DNA of 64,000 nucleotides from Argyresthia goedartella. Lineage: Eukaryota > Arthropoda > Insecta > Lepidoptera > Argyresthiidae. Positions 9,736 through 21,296 of the stretch are shown piece by piece. Below the pieces are notes generated by a model, which was not told the origin of the DNA, did not search any database, and saw nothing but the letters and a program-made list of their open reading frames with translations. The position numbers and the translations under genes are program-made. Location of the stretch: contig OX463829.1 in assembly GCA_949825045.1 (NCBI GenBank), positions 310,001 to 374,000 of the forward strand, in the 5' to 3' direction. Within the stretch, counting starts at the first letter, position 1. Each line of letters begins with the position of its first letter.

Positions 9736-10130
9736 AGGAAAAAAACAAGTATAATTTTAAATATGATGATTGCTAGTCACTTAGGGTGTTCCAGAGAACG
9801 AATATCCATTTCTGAGTTAATACGAATCAGTGGAAGGCCTTCGCCTTTCCGCAGAAGGAAAAATTATGTATGCAGTCTATTTTTAGCAATTAGGGTTATC
9901 AGTATAATACATACTGTTTGTAGTATATATTAGTCGTAGTATTTATAGAGTTTTATTGTACGCGCAGGTCTTCCCCCGCTCAACCATCACCTCTCCTACC
10001 ATCTTGGTTTGCTGAAAGAAATCTCTTTTGAGAGATAAGCTCGCCTTTGTACATGTTTTTTTTTCTATTATAAGTTATCTGTATGACTGTTTTGGGTAGT
10101 ACAATAAAGAAATTACAAATTACAAATAAA
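9736..10130 (+). other. LINE B distal 3' UTR with terminal hairpin and tail
   Basis: This is the remainder of the LINE B 3' UTR beyond the LINE C insertion. Near the end, ATCTCT-TTTG-AGAGAT (10021-10036) forms a 6-bp stem followed by AAGCTCGCCTTTGTAC. A short stem followed by (G/C)CGCC(T)TTGTAC is a form I know from 3' ends of insect LINEs. ACAATAAAG near 10100 is a likely polyadenylation signal, and TTACAAA repeats form the tail before the GAAAG duplication. Confidence 0.7.
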
Positions 10131-11256
10131 GAAAGATCTAATCTCTTGGAAAACACAGGCAATCCCAAAAGGTTCTGGGCAACAATCAACAACATATGTC
10201 ACGCACAAAAGCAGAATAGCAGCGCAACCGAACTTCTCACAACCCACAACACTACTGCCGACTCATTGAATTCATGCAATGACTCTTTCTCCACCGTAGG
10301 TAAAAATCTAGCCAATATAACCCTGCAGAGACTTGGTAAAACAGAGGAGGAACTTGCTTCTGAAATTCCCATGGCAAATGTTCATGCTCAGTCTCTTTTT
10401 ATGCTTCCGTCCGATAAACATGAGGTAGGGAAAATTATTAAACGACTACAAGTAAAATGTGCGCCAGGGCTGGATTGTATACACAATCAATTTATAAAAC
10501 AAGCTATGTTCCAGATATTACCCCCTTTAACTCACGTAATCAACACTAGTCTTCAAACAGGAGAATTCCCCGTTGCCTGGAAAACAGCCGCGGTATGTCC
10601 TATTCACAAAGATGGCGCGAAAAACAATCCAGCAAATTACCGTCCTATTTCCTTACTTTCTACTCTATCGAAATTACTAGAGAAAATAGTCAACAGTCGT
10701 ATTATGAAATTTATAGAACAAAACGAATTGTTACCGACTAACCAATACGGTTTTCGTAAGGGAATGTCTACGGAGGATGCTGTTGGAGACCTCACGGACC
10801 TAGTATCGAGTATTCTGGATGAGGGGAGGGCCTGTGTAGGTGTCTTTTTAGACCTTGCGAAAGCCTTCGACACAGTGTCTATCCCCATCCTCCTTAAGAA
10901 ACTAGAATACTTTGGTGTAAGAGGTGTAGCCCTTAAATGGTTCCAAACCTACCTCACCCACAGGAAACAATGTGTTAAAATAGATGGTCTTATAAGCTCT
11001 GAAACTACAACAGGCTACGGAGTACCACAGGGAAGCATCCTTGGGCCATCCCTGTTTCTTGTCTACTTAAGTGACATAGCTGCAGTCCAGCTTGGGGGCG
11101 CTGAACTATTTTGCTACGCAGACGATACTGCGGTGATTTTTCAGGAAAAGGACTGGAGTGGGGCTTTCCAAGCAGCAGAAAAAGGCATGACTCGCCTGGG
11201 CGAGTGGCTTAGTAAAAACTTACTCACCCTTAATACGACTAAAACAAAGTCGTCTC
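10131..11256 (+). pseudogene. LINE A, piece 2: reverse transcriptase core
   Basis: The frame continues LINE A after the LINE B insertion: NPKRFWATIN, CAPGLDCIHN, NYRPISLLSTLSKLLEK, GFRKGMSTEDA, LDLAKAFDTVS, YGVPQGSILGPSLF and the catalytic YADD (CYADDTAVIF). It is open from the junction to LNTTKTK, where the BEL/Pao element is inserted at the GTCTC duplication (11252-11256). The remaining open frame to 11327 runs into the BEL LTR and is not element sequence. The thumb region continues at 25437. Confidence 0.9.
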
Positions 11257-11618
11257 TGGGAGGAGGAAAAGTAAAGGAATCCAGTACCTTACTTGAGCCG
11301 GTCGTCGTCCCAGGAGTTAGTTTATGATTTTCACATTAATCCAAATAGGTTTTCACAAACACTACTGCACCGGTGCTAGGTTAATAACACAATCACTAGG
11401 TAGCGTAATTAGCGTTGGTAGGAATTTTCTTGTGGGGAGCATAGCGAATTGCTCCTCATGCGCGCGCGTCTCGATCTGAACTGGTTCGGTCAGGAAAGGG
11501 ACGAACGAAAGGATGCGGAAGGAAGAGTGAGTGTTTGAATGAGTGATGAATGCGTAGTGAGTGTAGCAATACTTAAATAATAGATAAATTGGTAATATTT
11601 TATATTTTGGCGTAGAGA
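11257..11618 (-). repeat. BEL/Pao 3' LTR
   Basis: This 362-bp copy is nearly identical to 25073-25436, differing by a 2-bp indel and a few substitutions. On the plus strand it begins TGGGAGG and ends GTAGAGA, where the other copy has GTAGACA, so the terminal CA-equivalent is slightly changed. It is flanked on the outside by GTCTC. Confidence 0.88.
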
Positions 11619-12800
11619 AGTCTGCCGGCCTAGAGGTTTCCTCTATATTAAGCTACAAGTTAACAGAGAATGTTCAAAATTAGTAAGTTAAAAAGTTAAC
11701 AACAAAAAAGATTAAAATGCTAAAAAACCAGGACTTATATACTAATTTAAGATAAATTGAGTTTAGTTTATTGAGTAGGCAAAGTACAAACTCGGATTAC
11801 TGGACGTATATAGCTTCCAGAGGCAGTGCGAACTTTAACAGCTCTAACTACATTGTCTTTTCCGGGATAGAGTTCATCAATAAATCCCAACAAAGGGGAT
11901 GAGCATTATTATCTTATATAACCACGACTGTGCCTAGTTTAATATTATCGGATGGCTTGGTCCATTTTTCTCTTTGTTGAAGCGAAGTGAGATATTCCTG
12001 ACTCCAACGTCGCCAGAAATCATGTGTGAGTTTACACAACAACTGGTAACGTGATAAACGATTATCAGGTTGATGTATAAAATTTTCAGCGGGCAAAATT
12101 TTTATAGGAGTGACATTTAAAAAATGATTAGGAGTTAGTGCGGTTACATCAGGTTCAGAACTTAAAACACATAGAGGTCTGCTATTTAACAACCCTTATA
12201 TTTGCACCAAGACTATCATGAATTCTTCGTAGGTTAAGATCTGAGAGCCTATAGTTTTATATAAGTGAGTTTAACGCATTGAACGTTTGCTTCACACAGG
12301 CCATTAAAATGTAAGCCATACGGGGGGCTATGTTTAAATTGAATTTTATTATTTGATAAATAATTACCAATATATGTTTGGTGAGCTGTGGACTGTAATA
12401 AATCGTAAATTTCATTAAGTTTGCGCTTGGCGCCTATAAAATTTGTTCCACCATCGCTATAGATCATGGAAACTGGGCCTCTTCTACTAATAAAACGTTT
12501 GAAAGCTGCGAGAAATAGTTCAGAACTGAGGTCTGAGATCAATTCCAAATGCAATCCCTTGGTAGCAAGACATACAAACAAGAATACATAAGCCTTATGG
12601 CTTTTATTTCCTCGGCGTCTTATATGCGTTATATAAAAGGACCAGCATAATCCACAGCGGTTTAGACAAAAGCTTTGGTTTGCGAGACTCGAAATGACGG
12701 TAAGTCACACCCATGCGTGGCAAAGTGAATTTAGGTTTAAGTCTGAAACATCTGTTACATTTATGCCAGCGTTGACGAACTAAATTTCTAGCAGATAATA
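11619..12800 (-). pseudogene. BEL/Pao integrase region, frameshifted
   Basis: Read right to left on the minus strand there is an N-terminal zinc-finger remnant (RNLVRQRWHKCNRCF, about 12725-12795), the first catalytic Asp in VDYAGPF (about 12620-12640), LATKGLHLEL, the second Asp in YSDGGTNF, and the catalytic Glu in CEANVQCVK (about 12270). The C-terminal part follows with LNSRPL, LTPNHFL and DNVVRAVKVRTASG (about 11830). These motifs in this order are typical of BEL/Pao integrase. At least two or three frame changes and several stops break it. The left inverted repeat cuts it off at 12800. Confidence 0.85.
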
Positions 12801-13416
12801 TTTCGAAACTCAGTGCTCTGATTGGTTACTGGTCTACACCGTATACACACTTTATATTTTAGATCACACAGTTCAACTAGAAATAGACTCTATAACATCA
12901 TAAAATAATCTAAATAAAATAATACTCATTTTTTTTTCTATATAAAACATCTTATTGCAGTTATAGTGAATAAAGTTCTAATTTGAGTTAAACCATCTGG
13001 AATTTAAAGGCGATCGACCGCCATCTGTACCTACATCATTGAACTAACTACGCATCTGTTTGACCCACCAAACTATATCGTAACTAAACACCCTTACGTA
13101 TGAGTTTCGATAGAATGAGCCATGGCAAATGCGACACTTCAAAACAACATCACAAATGTGTAAAATGGTCATAATTCGACATCCACTGAAAGCAACGGTG
13201 AAGTTAAACCATATTCATTTTAAATTTATGATTCACAACTTATTTCATAGCTCTTAAAGTTTATCCACATTTTGGAGATTTTTTAAAAAAAATATTTTTC
13301 TACCTACTGAGAAATAAACCAAATGTTTGTTTCGTCACACCATCCATTCAAAGATGTCGCTTTTTTATTTCATAATTAATCTGGCGCATTCTACGTATAG
13401 ATTTCTAGAATAGATA
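12801..13416 (+). repeat. Left arm of 616-bp inverted repeat
   Basis: This arm is the reverse complement of 18459-19074 at about 98-99% identity by eye, from TTTCGAAACTCA at the outer end to CTAGAATAGATA at the inner end. It carries no open frame. The outer end abuts BEL/Pao integrase sequence. It could be a copy of part of another element that lies more fully beside the right arm. Confidence 0.9.
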
Positions 13417-13970
13417 AATAATGACGATTATAGAAGTAATAGGCAATTACTGCGACGACATATTCAGTAGTTTAAACAAGGTAGAAAACATTTACAAAGA
13501 TGCATGATAAGCAATTAACTTCTAGGACTTAAATTTAATTAGCACAACCCGACACTCCCGAATAGCTATTCAGAAAGGACCCACAAATTAATAACCCAAA
13601 ACCAAAAGTAAAATAGAAAAAGAAAAGTTGACAACGGAGAATCGAACCTCGTACCTTAATATTTCAAGTCTGGTAACAACGCGATGAGCCACTTGAGCTT
13701 AGGTATATGAGGCCTTGTGAAATTTGCGATGCCTTCGATAACCACTAATCTCCATAGTTATGTTTATACCAAATTTATCTTGCCGCTTAATTGAGCATTG
13801 GTCAACACCAATCTTACATCACCGTTATTTGTTTGGTTTAAGAATATTTGGCTTCTCTTTTTGCAGTTCATAGTTGAATCATTAAATCACGTTGCCCAAA
13901 CCTGCCAACGCCTGCCAACTTTTTATAGCAAATAAAAAAATGTGTCTCAGATCTTTACATTCCCGTTAAT
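13417..13970. other. Non-coding segment between inverted repeat and BEL gag
   Basis: No coding sequence is seen. A tRNA-like stretch lies on the minus strand within it. It ends where BEL gag sequence begins, and is probably part of the element that split the gag. Confidence 0.5.
13630..13702 (-). repeat. tRNA-like (SINE head or tRNA pseudogene) sequence
   Basis: On the minus strand TGGCTCATCGCG resembles a pol III A box. About 30 bases on, GGTTCGATTCTC fits the B box consensus. The flanking bases do not pair into a proper acceptor stem, so I do not call a functional tRNA gene. It is most likely a tRNA-derived SINE head or a decayed tRNA copy. Confidence 0.4.
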
Positions 13971-14224
13971 AAATAGTAAATAAATTGACGGGCAAGGCTT
14001 TAACAGTTTGCTCAGGGATTCCACCCTCTGCGAGTAACTATAAGATTATTTTGAACTCTTTTCTAGAAAAATACCAAGACACTAGGATCCAAGCTTCCTT
14101 TTATATTGATCAGATGTTACATTTTAAACCTAATCAACCGCTGGACGCATTCTTAGAACAGTTTTGTTCTGCAGAAGCTGCGCTGCAAAAATTAAAAATA
14201 GACGACTTGTCTGATTTCTTATTT
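13971..14224 (+). pseudogene. BEL/Pao gag, middle part (inverted orientation)
   Basis: LTGKALTVCSGIPP, then LEKYQDTR and LDAFLEQFCSAEAALQKL match the helical capsid-like part of BEL/Pao gag. It starts where the gag N-terminal piece (23343-23828, minus strand) stops, but lies on the opposite strand. LINE E interrupts it at the TTATTT duplication (14219-14224), and it continues at 17647. Confidence 0.8.
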
Positions 14225-14561
14225 AGGAAAGGCACCTGTGGATCCCAACTCCAAGTTTAGAGCTGCAGTGACCATGATTCCGCTATTCGTAACAAATGTT
14301 GCCAAGGAAGCAACTGTTGAAGATGTCATAGAGTACATTTTCAAGAAAACTCAGGTGGTTGTCAAGATGGAAAAAATTACATTGAAAAAGAAAAGAAATT
14401 ATTGTGCTTACAAAGTGTATGTACCGAAAACCAAAGTCGCACTTTTTCTAAACGATGAATACACTTGGCCTATGGACATAGAATTTAAGCGATTTATTCG
14501 CTACAAGAAGTCACACACTCCCAATGGCTCACTCAAAGAAATATCAGATCCTCAACTATAA
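14225..14561 (+). pseudogene. LINE E ORF1, C-terminal fragment
   Basis: About 108 codons including YCAYKVYVPKTKVALFLND and WPMDIEFKRF, resembling the C-terminal domain of LINE ORF1 proteins. It begins at the insertion boundary, so it is 5'-truncated. It overlaps the start of ORF2 by 38 bases in another frame, an arrangement consistent with coupled translation in the parent element. Confidence 0.65.
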
Positions 14562-17420
14562 TGAGAAAAAGAATGATGGTCACCCTACTGCGGACGAGCC
14601 GAATTGCAAACTTGCAAGTTTCAACTGTCAGGCTGTGAAGAGCAGTGTGGATCATGTCAGAATGCTGTGTCTTACGTCAGATATAGTGGCCCTTCAGGAG
14701 ACGTGGCTGATGCCCTATGATATCCCGTATCTCAGTACTATTCATCCAGACTTCGCAGCGACTGGAGTATCAGCGGTGGATGCAGGAGCTGGTATCCTGC
14801 GAGGTAGGCCTTTCGGTGGTGTCGCAATTTTGTGGAGGAAGTCTGCTTTCGAGTCGGTTACGGTGATAGAGTGTAAAAGTGTGCGGCTGGCTGCCATTCA
14901 GTGTAAAGTGAAAAACCAGTCTTTTCTATTATTCTCAGTGTATATGCCCACAGATTGCACTAATAACCTACCAGAGTTTACTGAGTGTCTTTCTGAAATG
15001 CATGCCATCATAGAGAACAGCAATGTAGCAACAGTGTACATGTTAGGGGACTTCAATGCTCATCCTGGTGAGTTGTTTTGTAATGATTTGTTACAATTTT
15101 GTGCTGAACAATTGTGGTTATGCGCTGACTTTGAAGTTTTAGGTTTAGACTCTGATACACTTATATCAGTGATGCCCACGGCTGCAAGAGGTGGCTTGAC
15201 CATTGTATAGTTACCGGAGTTGCTTTTCAATCAATAACTAAGGTCAGGATATGTTATGATGTGTCTTGGTCAGATCACATTCCGATGGAAATAACTTGTA
15301 ACTTTAGTGTGCTGCCGCGTAGTGTTAGCTCATCTAATGTTAAACAAAATAAGGTTCACTGGGGTGTGAGGGATACCGAGCAAATAAACCTTTTTAGAAA
15401 TTTATGTAATTTAAAATTGAAAGAGATCAACTTCCCCAGTGAACTTAGTAAATGTTGTGATATGATGTGTAGCAATTTAGAACACAGGCAAATAATTGAT
15501 AATATGTATAATAGCATAGTTGATATTCTTTGTGAGGCGGCTATTTCCAGTCACAGTGTAAATAGCAACTGTAATTTTAATTTTTTGAGGAAAAAATCCT
15601 ACATAACAGGTTGGAATAAATATGTGAAACAGGCTCATGGTGAAGCCAGGCTTTGTTTTCGAAATTGGGTCTTACATAATAAGCCGGAATCTGGTCATAT
15701 ATATGATCTAATGAAAAATTCCAGAAAGATTTTTAAATCGAAGCTTAAGTAGTGTCAAAAGAATTCGGAACAAATAAAAATGGATATTCTTGCCACCAGC
15801 CATAATGCAAAAGATTTTTCAAAATTCTGGAAAGAAACAAATAAATTAAATCCTAAGCCTGGTCATCCAGTGACTGTTAATGGTTTGTCTGACCACCATG
15901 AAATAGCAAACTTGTTTAAAAATAATTTCCGTGTTGTTTCTGATCTTTCCAGTAACACTGACTCGTCCAGTGACACTCCGGTGTCCGGCACCCGGACTGG
16001 CGCTGATACTGGTGACAAACCCTTGCGTTTTACATACAATCAAGTAATGTTAACTATTAGAGATATGAAGCGGGGTAAGTCACCAGGACATGATGGTCTG
16101 AGTGTCGAGCACCTGAAGTGCGCTGGTGTACACCTACCTAGGGTGCTTAAAATGTTTTTTAACTTTTGTGTGGGACACTCTTACCTGCCTGAAAATTTAA
16201 TGAAAACTATAGTAGTACCAATTATTAAAAATAGAACGGGAGACGCTTCTGACAAGGATAATTACAGACCAATATCCTTAGCAACTGCTGTGGCTAAGGT
16301 GCTGGACGGTTTGCTTGATTGTCAACTTGATAAACATCTTCACATACATGATGCCCAGTTCGGGTTTAGGCCCGGACTGTCCACTGAAAGTGCAATTCTG
16401 GCTCTCAAGCAGACCGTCCGGTACTATACTGACAGGAAAACACACATCTATGCATGTTTTCTTGACTTGTCAAAGGCTTTTGATCTTGTATCGTATGATA
16501 TACTATGGAATAAGCTAACTCACACAGGACTACCGACTGAGTTGGTTTACATTTTTAAATTTTGGTATCAAAATCAAACTAATGCAGTAAAATGGGTGAG
16601 TTCGCTTAGCAATTCATATAGCCTTGAGTGCGGGGTCAGGCAGGGCGGACTTACATCTCCCAAGTTATTCAATCTTTACATCAATCAGCTGATCGGGGAG
16701 CTCAGCAACACCGGTATTGGATGCTCAATCGATGGCACAATCGTTAATAACATATCTTATGCTGATGATATGGTGTTGCTGAGTCCCTCGGTCAAGGCCC
16801 TTAGAAAACTTTTACATGTCTGTGAGTCCTACGCTGTTACACACGGGCTCAGGTATAATGTGAAGAAAAGTGAGTTGATGGTGTTTCATTCAGTGACTAA
16901 ATCTCCTGATAAGGATCCGGTTGTGTCATTGTGTGGAGCACCTCTCAAGCGGGTTCCACATTTCAAGTACCTGGGTCACGTGGTCACGGAGGGGCTCGTA
17001 GATGACATTGATATTGAAAGGGAGCGCAGGGCGATGGCGGTCCGATGTAATATGCTGGCCCGCAGGTTTGCGAAGTGTACAAGGGCTGTCAAATTGACAC
17101 TTTTCAGAGCCTTTTGTCAGTCCTTCTACACTGGTGGCTTGTGGGTCAGCTATACGCGGAGAGCCTACAGCGCCCTGCGCGTCCAATATAATAATGCGCT
17201 GAGAATACTGTTGGGGCTGCCGCGATACTGCAGCGCCTCGGCTATGTTTGCCGAAGCTAGGATTGACGATTTCTTTGCAATAATGAGAAAGAGGATTGCC
17301 TCGTTAAGAAACCGCCTTTTCGGCAGCTCCAACACTATCCTCAGCACTCTGGCTGGGAAGGTGGACAGCCCTATGTTGAAGTACTGGATGGATGTGCACC
17401 TTCGCAGTAACAAAACATAA
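14524..17420 (+). pseudogene. LINE E ORF2, endonuclease-reverse transcriptase with one frameshift and one stop
   Basis: Endonuclease motifs are SFNCQAVKS, VALQETWL, FGGVAILW, MLGDFNAHP and WSDHIPM. The frame changes near 15190, between the GDFN and SDH motifs. An in-frame TAG (15750-15752) follows. The RT part is then open to 17420 with KSPGHDGLSVEHLK, NYRPISLATAVAKVLD, FGFRPGLSTESA, LDLSKAFDLVS, CGVRQGGLTSPKLF and the catalytic YADD (SYADDMVLL). Only these two lesions are evident, so the copy is fairly young. Confidence 0.9.
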
Positions 17421-17646
17421 ATTATAATCATATTTTAGGACGATGTTTTGTGTGTGTGAGAGGGTGTGTGTGACTGTGTGAGCAGGGTGTGAGTGTGGGT
17501 GTTATTTATTATTCAAGGATGATGGATGATGTATTTAGTTTAATTTTAAACTTTTTTATAATGATAAAATAATATCTACCTATGGATGTATATGTGTCAA
17601 AATGTATGCTATCTGAAATAAATATTTTGAATTGAATTGAATTGAA

Positions 17647-18458
17647 TTATTTGTTCACATCGCGCTTAACAAACTTGATAAAGAAACTGTTAATTTGTTT
17701 GAGCAATCGCACACATCAACAGAAATACCTACATTCTCGCAACTCACGCAGTTCATAAAAGAACAAAGTAAAATACAAACACTACGCAAGCCCGCATACG
17801 CAAATAAAAATCAAAATTCTTATAAAAATATAAATAAAAATAAACAAACACACGCTTTTCTTGTAAATACCGAGGAAACGGACTTGTACTCGTAACCATC
17901 TCACTCATCGCAAACGCACGCATATCTCGCACCGCAAACTCACGCTACTCAAAACTACGCACCACAATTTCGCTCTTCGCAATTGCTCGCACCACTCGCA
18001 CCGCCCGCATTCACTCGCAATCAAAACGCACACTCAGCTCGCTCTCAAAACTTGCATGCTACTCACACTCAAAACGCGCAACCAACTTACTCGCAAAACT
18101 CGCAAACCACTCACTCTAAAAACGCTCCCGCACACACTCACGCACCACGCTTTCAAGTCACGCAATCGAATTGCTTGCTATGCAATTCTCACCCTTCGCA
18201 CGCACTATATAAGTGTCAGTATTTTCTTAGTGAAACTCCGCTTTCACGTAATAATATCGTTGCAAAATACAACTTTTGCAAAAATTGTCTAGGCTTTCAC
18301 GATATTACAACGTGTCAGTCACAACACACTTGTAATATTTGCCGCCAAAAACATCACACGTTATTGCATAATAATAATATAAATTTTACTCACCCGCCAA
18401 ACGCTCCGCCTGTCACGATGCACGCGTCCGTAGATAACGTCGAATGTTACGAGCTGTC
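17647..18458 (+). pseudogene. BEL/Pao gag, C-terminal part with zinc-knuckle region (inverted orientation)
   Basis: The frame continues gag after LINE E: ALNKLDKETVNLFE and IPTFSQLTQFIKEQ. An in-frame TAA near 17893 is followed by a His/Gln/Asn-rich repetitive stretch. The BEL-type cysteine-rich segment comes next, with CLLCNSHPSHALYKC, NFCKNCLGFHD and CNICRQKHHTLLH. It stops at 18459, where the right inverted repeat begins. The Thr/Gln/His tandem-like codons suggest local repeat expansion. Confidence 0.82.
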
Positions 18459-19074
18459 TATCTATTCTAGAAATATATACGTAGAATGCGCCAGATTAAT
18501 TATGAAATAAAAAAGCGACATCTTTGAATGGATGGTGTGACGAAACAAACATTTGGTTTATTTCTCAGTAGGTAGAAAAATATTTTTTTTAAAAAATCTC
18601 CAAAATGTGGATAAACTTTAAGAGCTATGAAATAAGTTGTGAATCATAAATTTAAAATGAATATGGTTTAACTTCACCGTTGCTTTCAGTGGATGTCGAA
18701 TTATGACCATTTTACACATTTGTGATGTTGTTTTGAAGTGTCGCATTTGCCATGGCTCATTCTATCGAAACTCATACGTAAGGGTGTTTAGTTACGATAT
18801 AGTTTGGTGGGTCAAACAGATGCGTAGTTAGTTCAATGATGGAGGTACAGATGGCGGTCGATCGCCTTTAAATTCCAGATGGTTTAACTCAAATTAGAAC
18901 TTTATTCACTATAACTGCAATAAGATGTTTTATATAGAAAAAAAAATGAGTATTATTTTATTTAGATTATTTTATGATGTTATAGAGTCTATTTCTAGTT
19001 GAACTGTGTGATCTAAAATATAAAGTGTGTATACGGTGTAGACCAGTAACCAATCAGAGCATTGAGTTTCGAAA
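18459..19074 (-). repeat. Right arm of 616-bp inverted repeat
   Basis: Reverse complement of 12801-13416, with few mismatches (for example one base near 18841). The sequence beyond the outer end (19075 on) continues without an obvious break, so this arm may belong to the longer element here and the left arm may be a partial copy. Confidence 0.9.
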
Positions 19075-21296
19075 GGAAACGAAACGAACCAATGAGAATG
19101 ACTCGCGGAGTTTGAGATGGTGGTTTGGCGAGCATGCCTGGGGTAGGACGTTTTGGTGGGAAGAGAAAATACAAAAGGGATGGGTCGAGATGAGAGGGGG
19201 CTTTTGGCTGCTGGTCGTCGAGTGAAGTGTGAGTTAAGACTCAGAGGGGGAGCCATTCAGTCTCCGCGTCAAACTACTGTGGCACACGTCTTTCGGGAAT
19301 TCTATACAGGTCGATTCGCCGTTTTACGCGTTTTGAACTGGGAGAGTTGTGATTGCGTGTTGCAGTGGATTTTCGTGAGTGTCTGAAGCGCCGAGATATA
19401 CCTCGGTTCCTATCCTTTAAATCAACCTACCCCAAATTCCAAAACTATCCTTGGGTCGTTAGATAAGAACTTGTAGGTAATTGATCTGAGTCTGAGTCTG
19501 GGCTTGGAGCGACCCTAATTTCCTTTTTCCTTCACCATAGGGTTCCTGGATTGGCTCTTAGGATATTCGCGGGCTAATCCTCTCCTCATTCCTTTCGTGT
19601 AGCGAGTTTTGAAATTCCCACACACACAGTCATTAAACATACAAACACATTCAAATCAAACTCAACCATTTTCGAGTGGTGTCGATGATGGACGTGGTAT
19701 AACACTAGGATTTTAGACTAGGCTAGACAGGAGTTTAGTTGCGGCTAAACCTAGGTTATCGAGGTTTTGTAGTTAGGGAGACAAACACGATTATTTAGGT
19801 TTATGTAACAAACAAGTATCTGAAATTCGTATGATTACAAATAATTACGTTATTTCCTTCTCGCCCCGACCTTAGGGCCCGTGTCCCTTCTGGACGTGAG
19901 CTCTAGCACAAACCCTCCTTTATAAACACATGTAATCGAAATGCCTTTTAAAAATGGTTACTTACTTGGAATTTATTCTAATAAGCACGGACTCGATACT
20001 TATCAATATTTTTATGTCACTTATATTCATCACTGGCTGGGGAACCTCATGACGATACTGTTTAACCAAAACCACTCTAAAAAGAACTTTAGGTTATTAC
20101 TATCACAACGTCTGCAGTCCTACCCATGGACGATCAAAGTAGTGGTACTTTGGCCAAATCATCTAAATAAGATACTCGCAATCGTTGGTATTAGAATCTT
20201 TCCAATTGGAGAAATATTCCAATAAAAATGCGTGAGGGTTAAATTCCGTCTGACATTAAATTGATGGTTAGCTGGTTATATCTTTAAATTTACTATTCAT
20301 AGAATCTTTCGGTTAACTCGTAGGGTTTATTCGTATTATTTCAAAAACGTCGAGGGGGAGGGTAGTTAAAGTGTGTTTGGTGTGTTATAGAATCTTCTAC
20401 TGGTTGATTTAAATGATAATTATTGTGTTTCCTAGATTCTTTAATTGATTAATTTGAACGTTATTTGAACTGTGTTTTCTAGAAACTTTTACTGGTTTAT
20501 TTTGATTGAGGTTGCAGGAAGGTTTTGTGTTTTGTCGAGTTTTAACTACCTACTATGCAGCGATTATTGGGTTTCTTAAACTCTTGATTTTCTATTATAA
20601 AAAGGGGAAAACTATTTCGGACAACACGGTAATCAATATATTCAGGACAGGCGGGAATCAGTTTTTTGAATCCACCAGGGTAATAGAAAATATTCGGTTT
20701 AAATAATTATATATATATATATATTTATATATAAATAACTAGGTAATAAAAAATATAATATTATGGGGTTCTCAATAGAGTATACTTATGTTTTACTAAC
20801 ATTTTATTCCTTATTTATATACTCCTATCCCTCTCCCTATTAATGTCTGTTATTTAAAGGAATTTATTTACTTCTCGTATTAATTAATATCTGTCCTTAT
20901 ATACTCTATTTTTACCTGAATCCTAGATAAAGTCAGCCAACTGTCACATTATTCATATTTATGTTGAATGATATTGAGAGTTTGAATTAATATTCAATTT
21001 GTGGTTAATTCCAGAGCGTGGAATGAAGTTTGAAATATTAATATAGCACTACTTTGTAGTATTTGGAGTCAATGAGACTATAAACTTATTGAAAGTAGTT
21101 ACTGAGTTGACTTATTTCTGCAACAACGTTTTAAATTTGGTATGTTCGACTCGATGTCGAGAATTCAGAGTTTAACTAAACAAACCTGCAATTCTCGTCT
21201 TAACTGAATGATGATAAAGGTTCAATTTCCCTAGACCTTGTATTGCAATCATGGAAGGCAGTCATGGTTAATTTTATTAATACAATAGTTATTAAT
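19075..21296. other. Non-coding, probably element-derived segment within the BEL insertion
   Basis: No credible gene. 19075-19900 is richer in G and C than its surroundings and could be an LTR or leader of an unrecognised element. The open frames of 66-94 codons here show no domain. 20706-20735 is an (AT)n tract. The remainder is AT-rich. Confidence 0.45.
20706..20735. repeat. (AT)n microsatellite
   Basis: A run of alternating TA with one interruption. Confidence 0.9.

Larger units (their letters stand above)
1579..10130 (+). mobile_element. LINE B, two-ORF non-LTR retrotransposon, itself interrupted by LINE C
   Basis: The insertion is bounded by a 5-bp direct repeat GAAAG (1574-1578 and 10131-10135). 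Removing it rejoins the LINE A frame. It holds ORF1 (1601-2371), ORF2 (2998-5928) and a 3' UTR split into 5929-6030 and 9736-10130 by LINE C. The element alone is therefore about 4.86 kb. It ends in an A-rich direct repeat of TTACAAA type (about 10110-10130), as expected for target-primed reverse transcription. The leader is only about 22 bases, so a small 5' truncation is possible. It is of Jockey/CR1-like type. Confidence 0.8.
14225..17646 (+). mobile_element. LINE E, non-LTR retrotransposon in BEL gag
   Basis: The 3,422-bp insertion is flanked by TTATTT (14219-14224 and 17647-17652). Removing it rejoins the gag reading frame. It contains the end of ORF1, a decayed ORF2, GT-rich 3' UTR sequence and AATAAA. 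It ends in a tail of four TTGAA repeats (about 17627-17646). It is 5'-truncated in ORF1. The family differs from LINEs A-C; CR1/Daphne-like is possible but unproven. Confidence 0.85.

Noticed and set aside
13630..13702. Functional tRNA gene
   Set aside because: Acceptor stem does not form and the anticodon arm is poor. Only the promoter boxes match.
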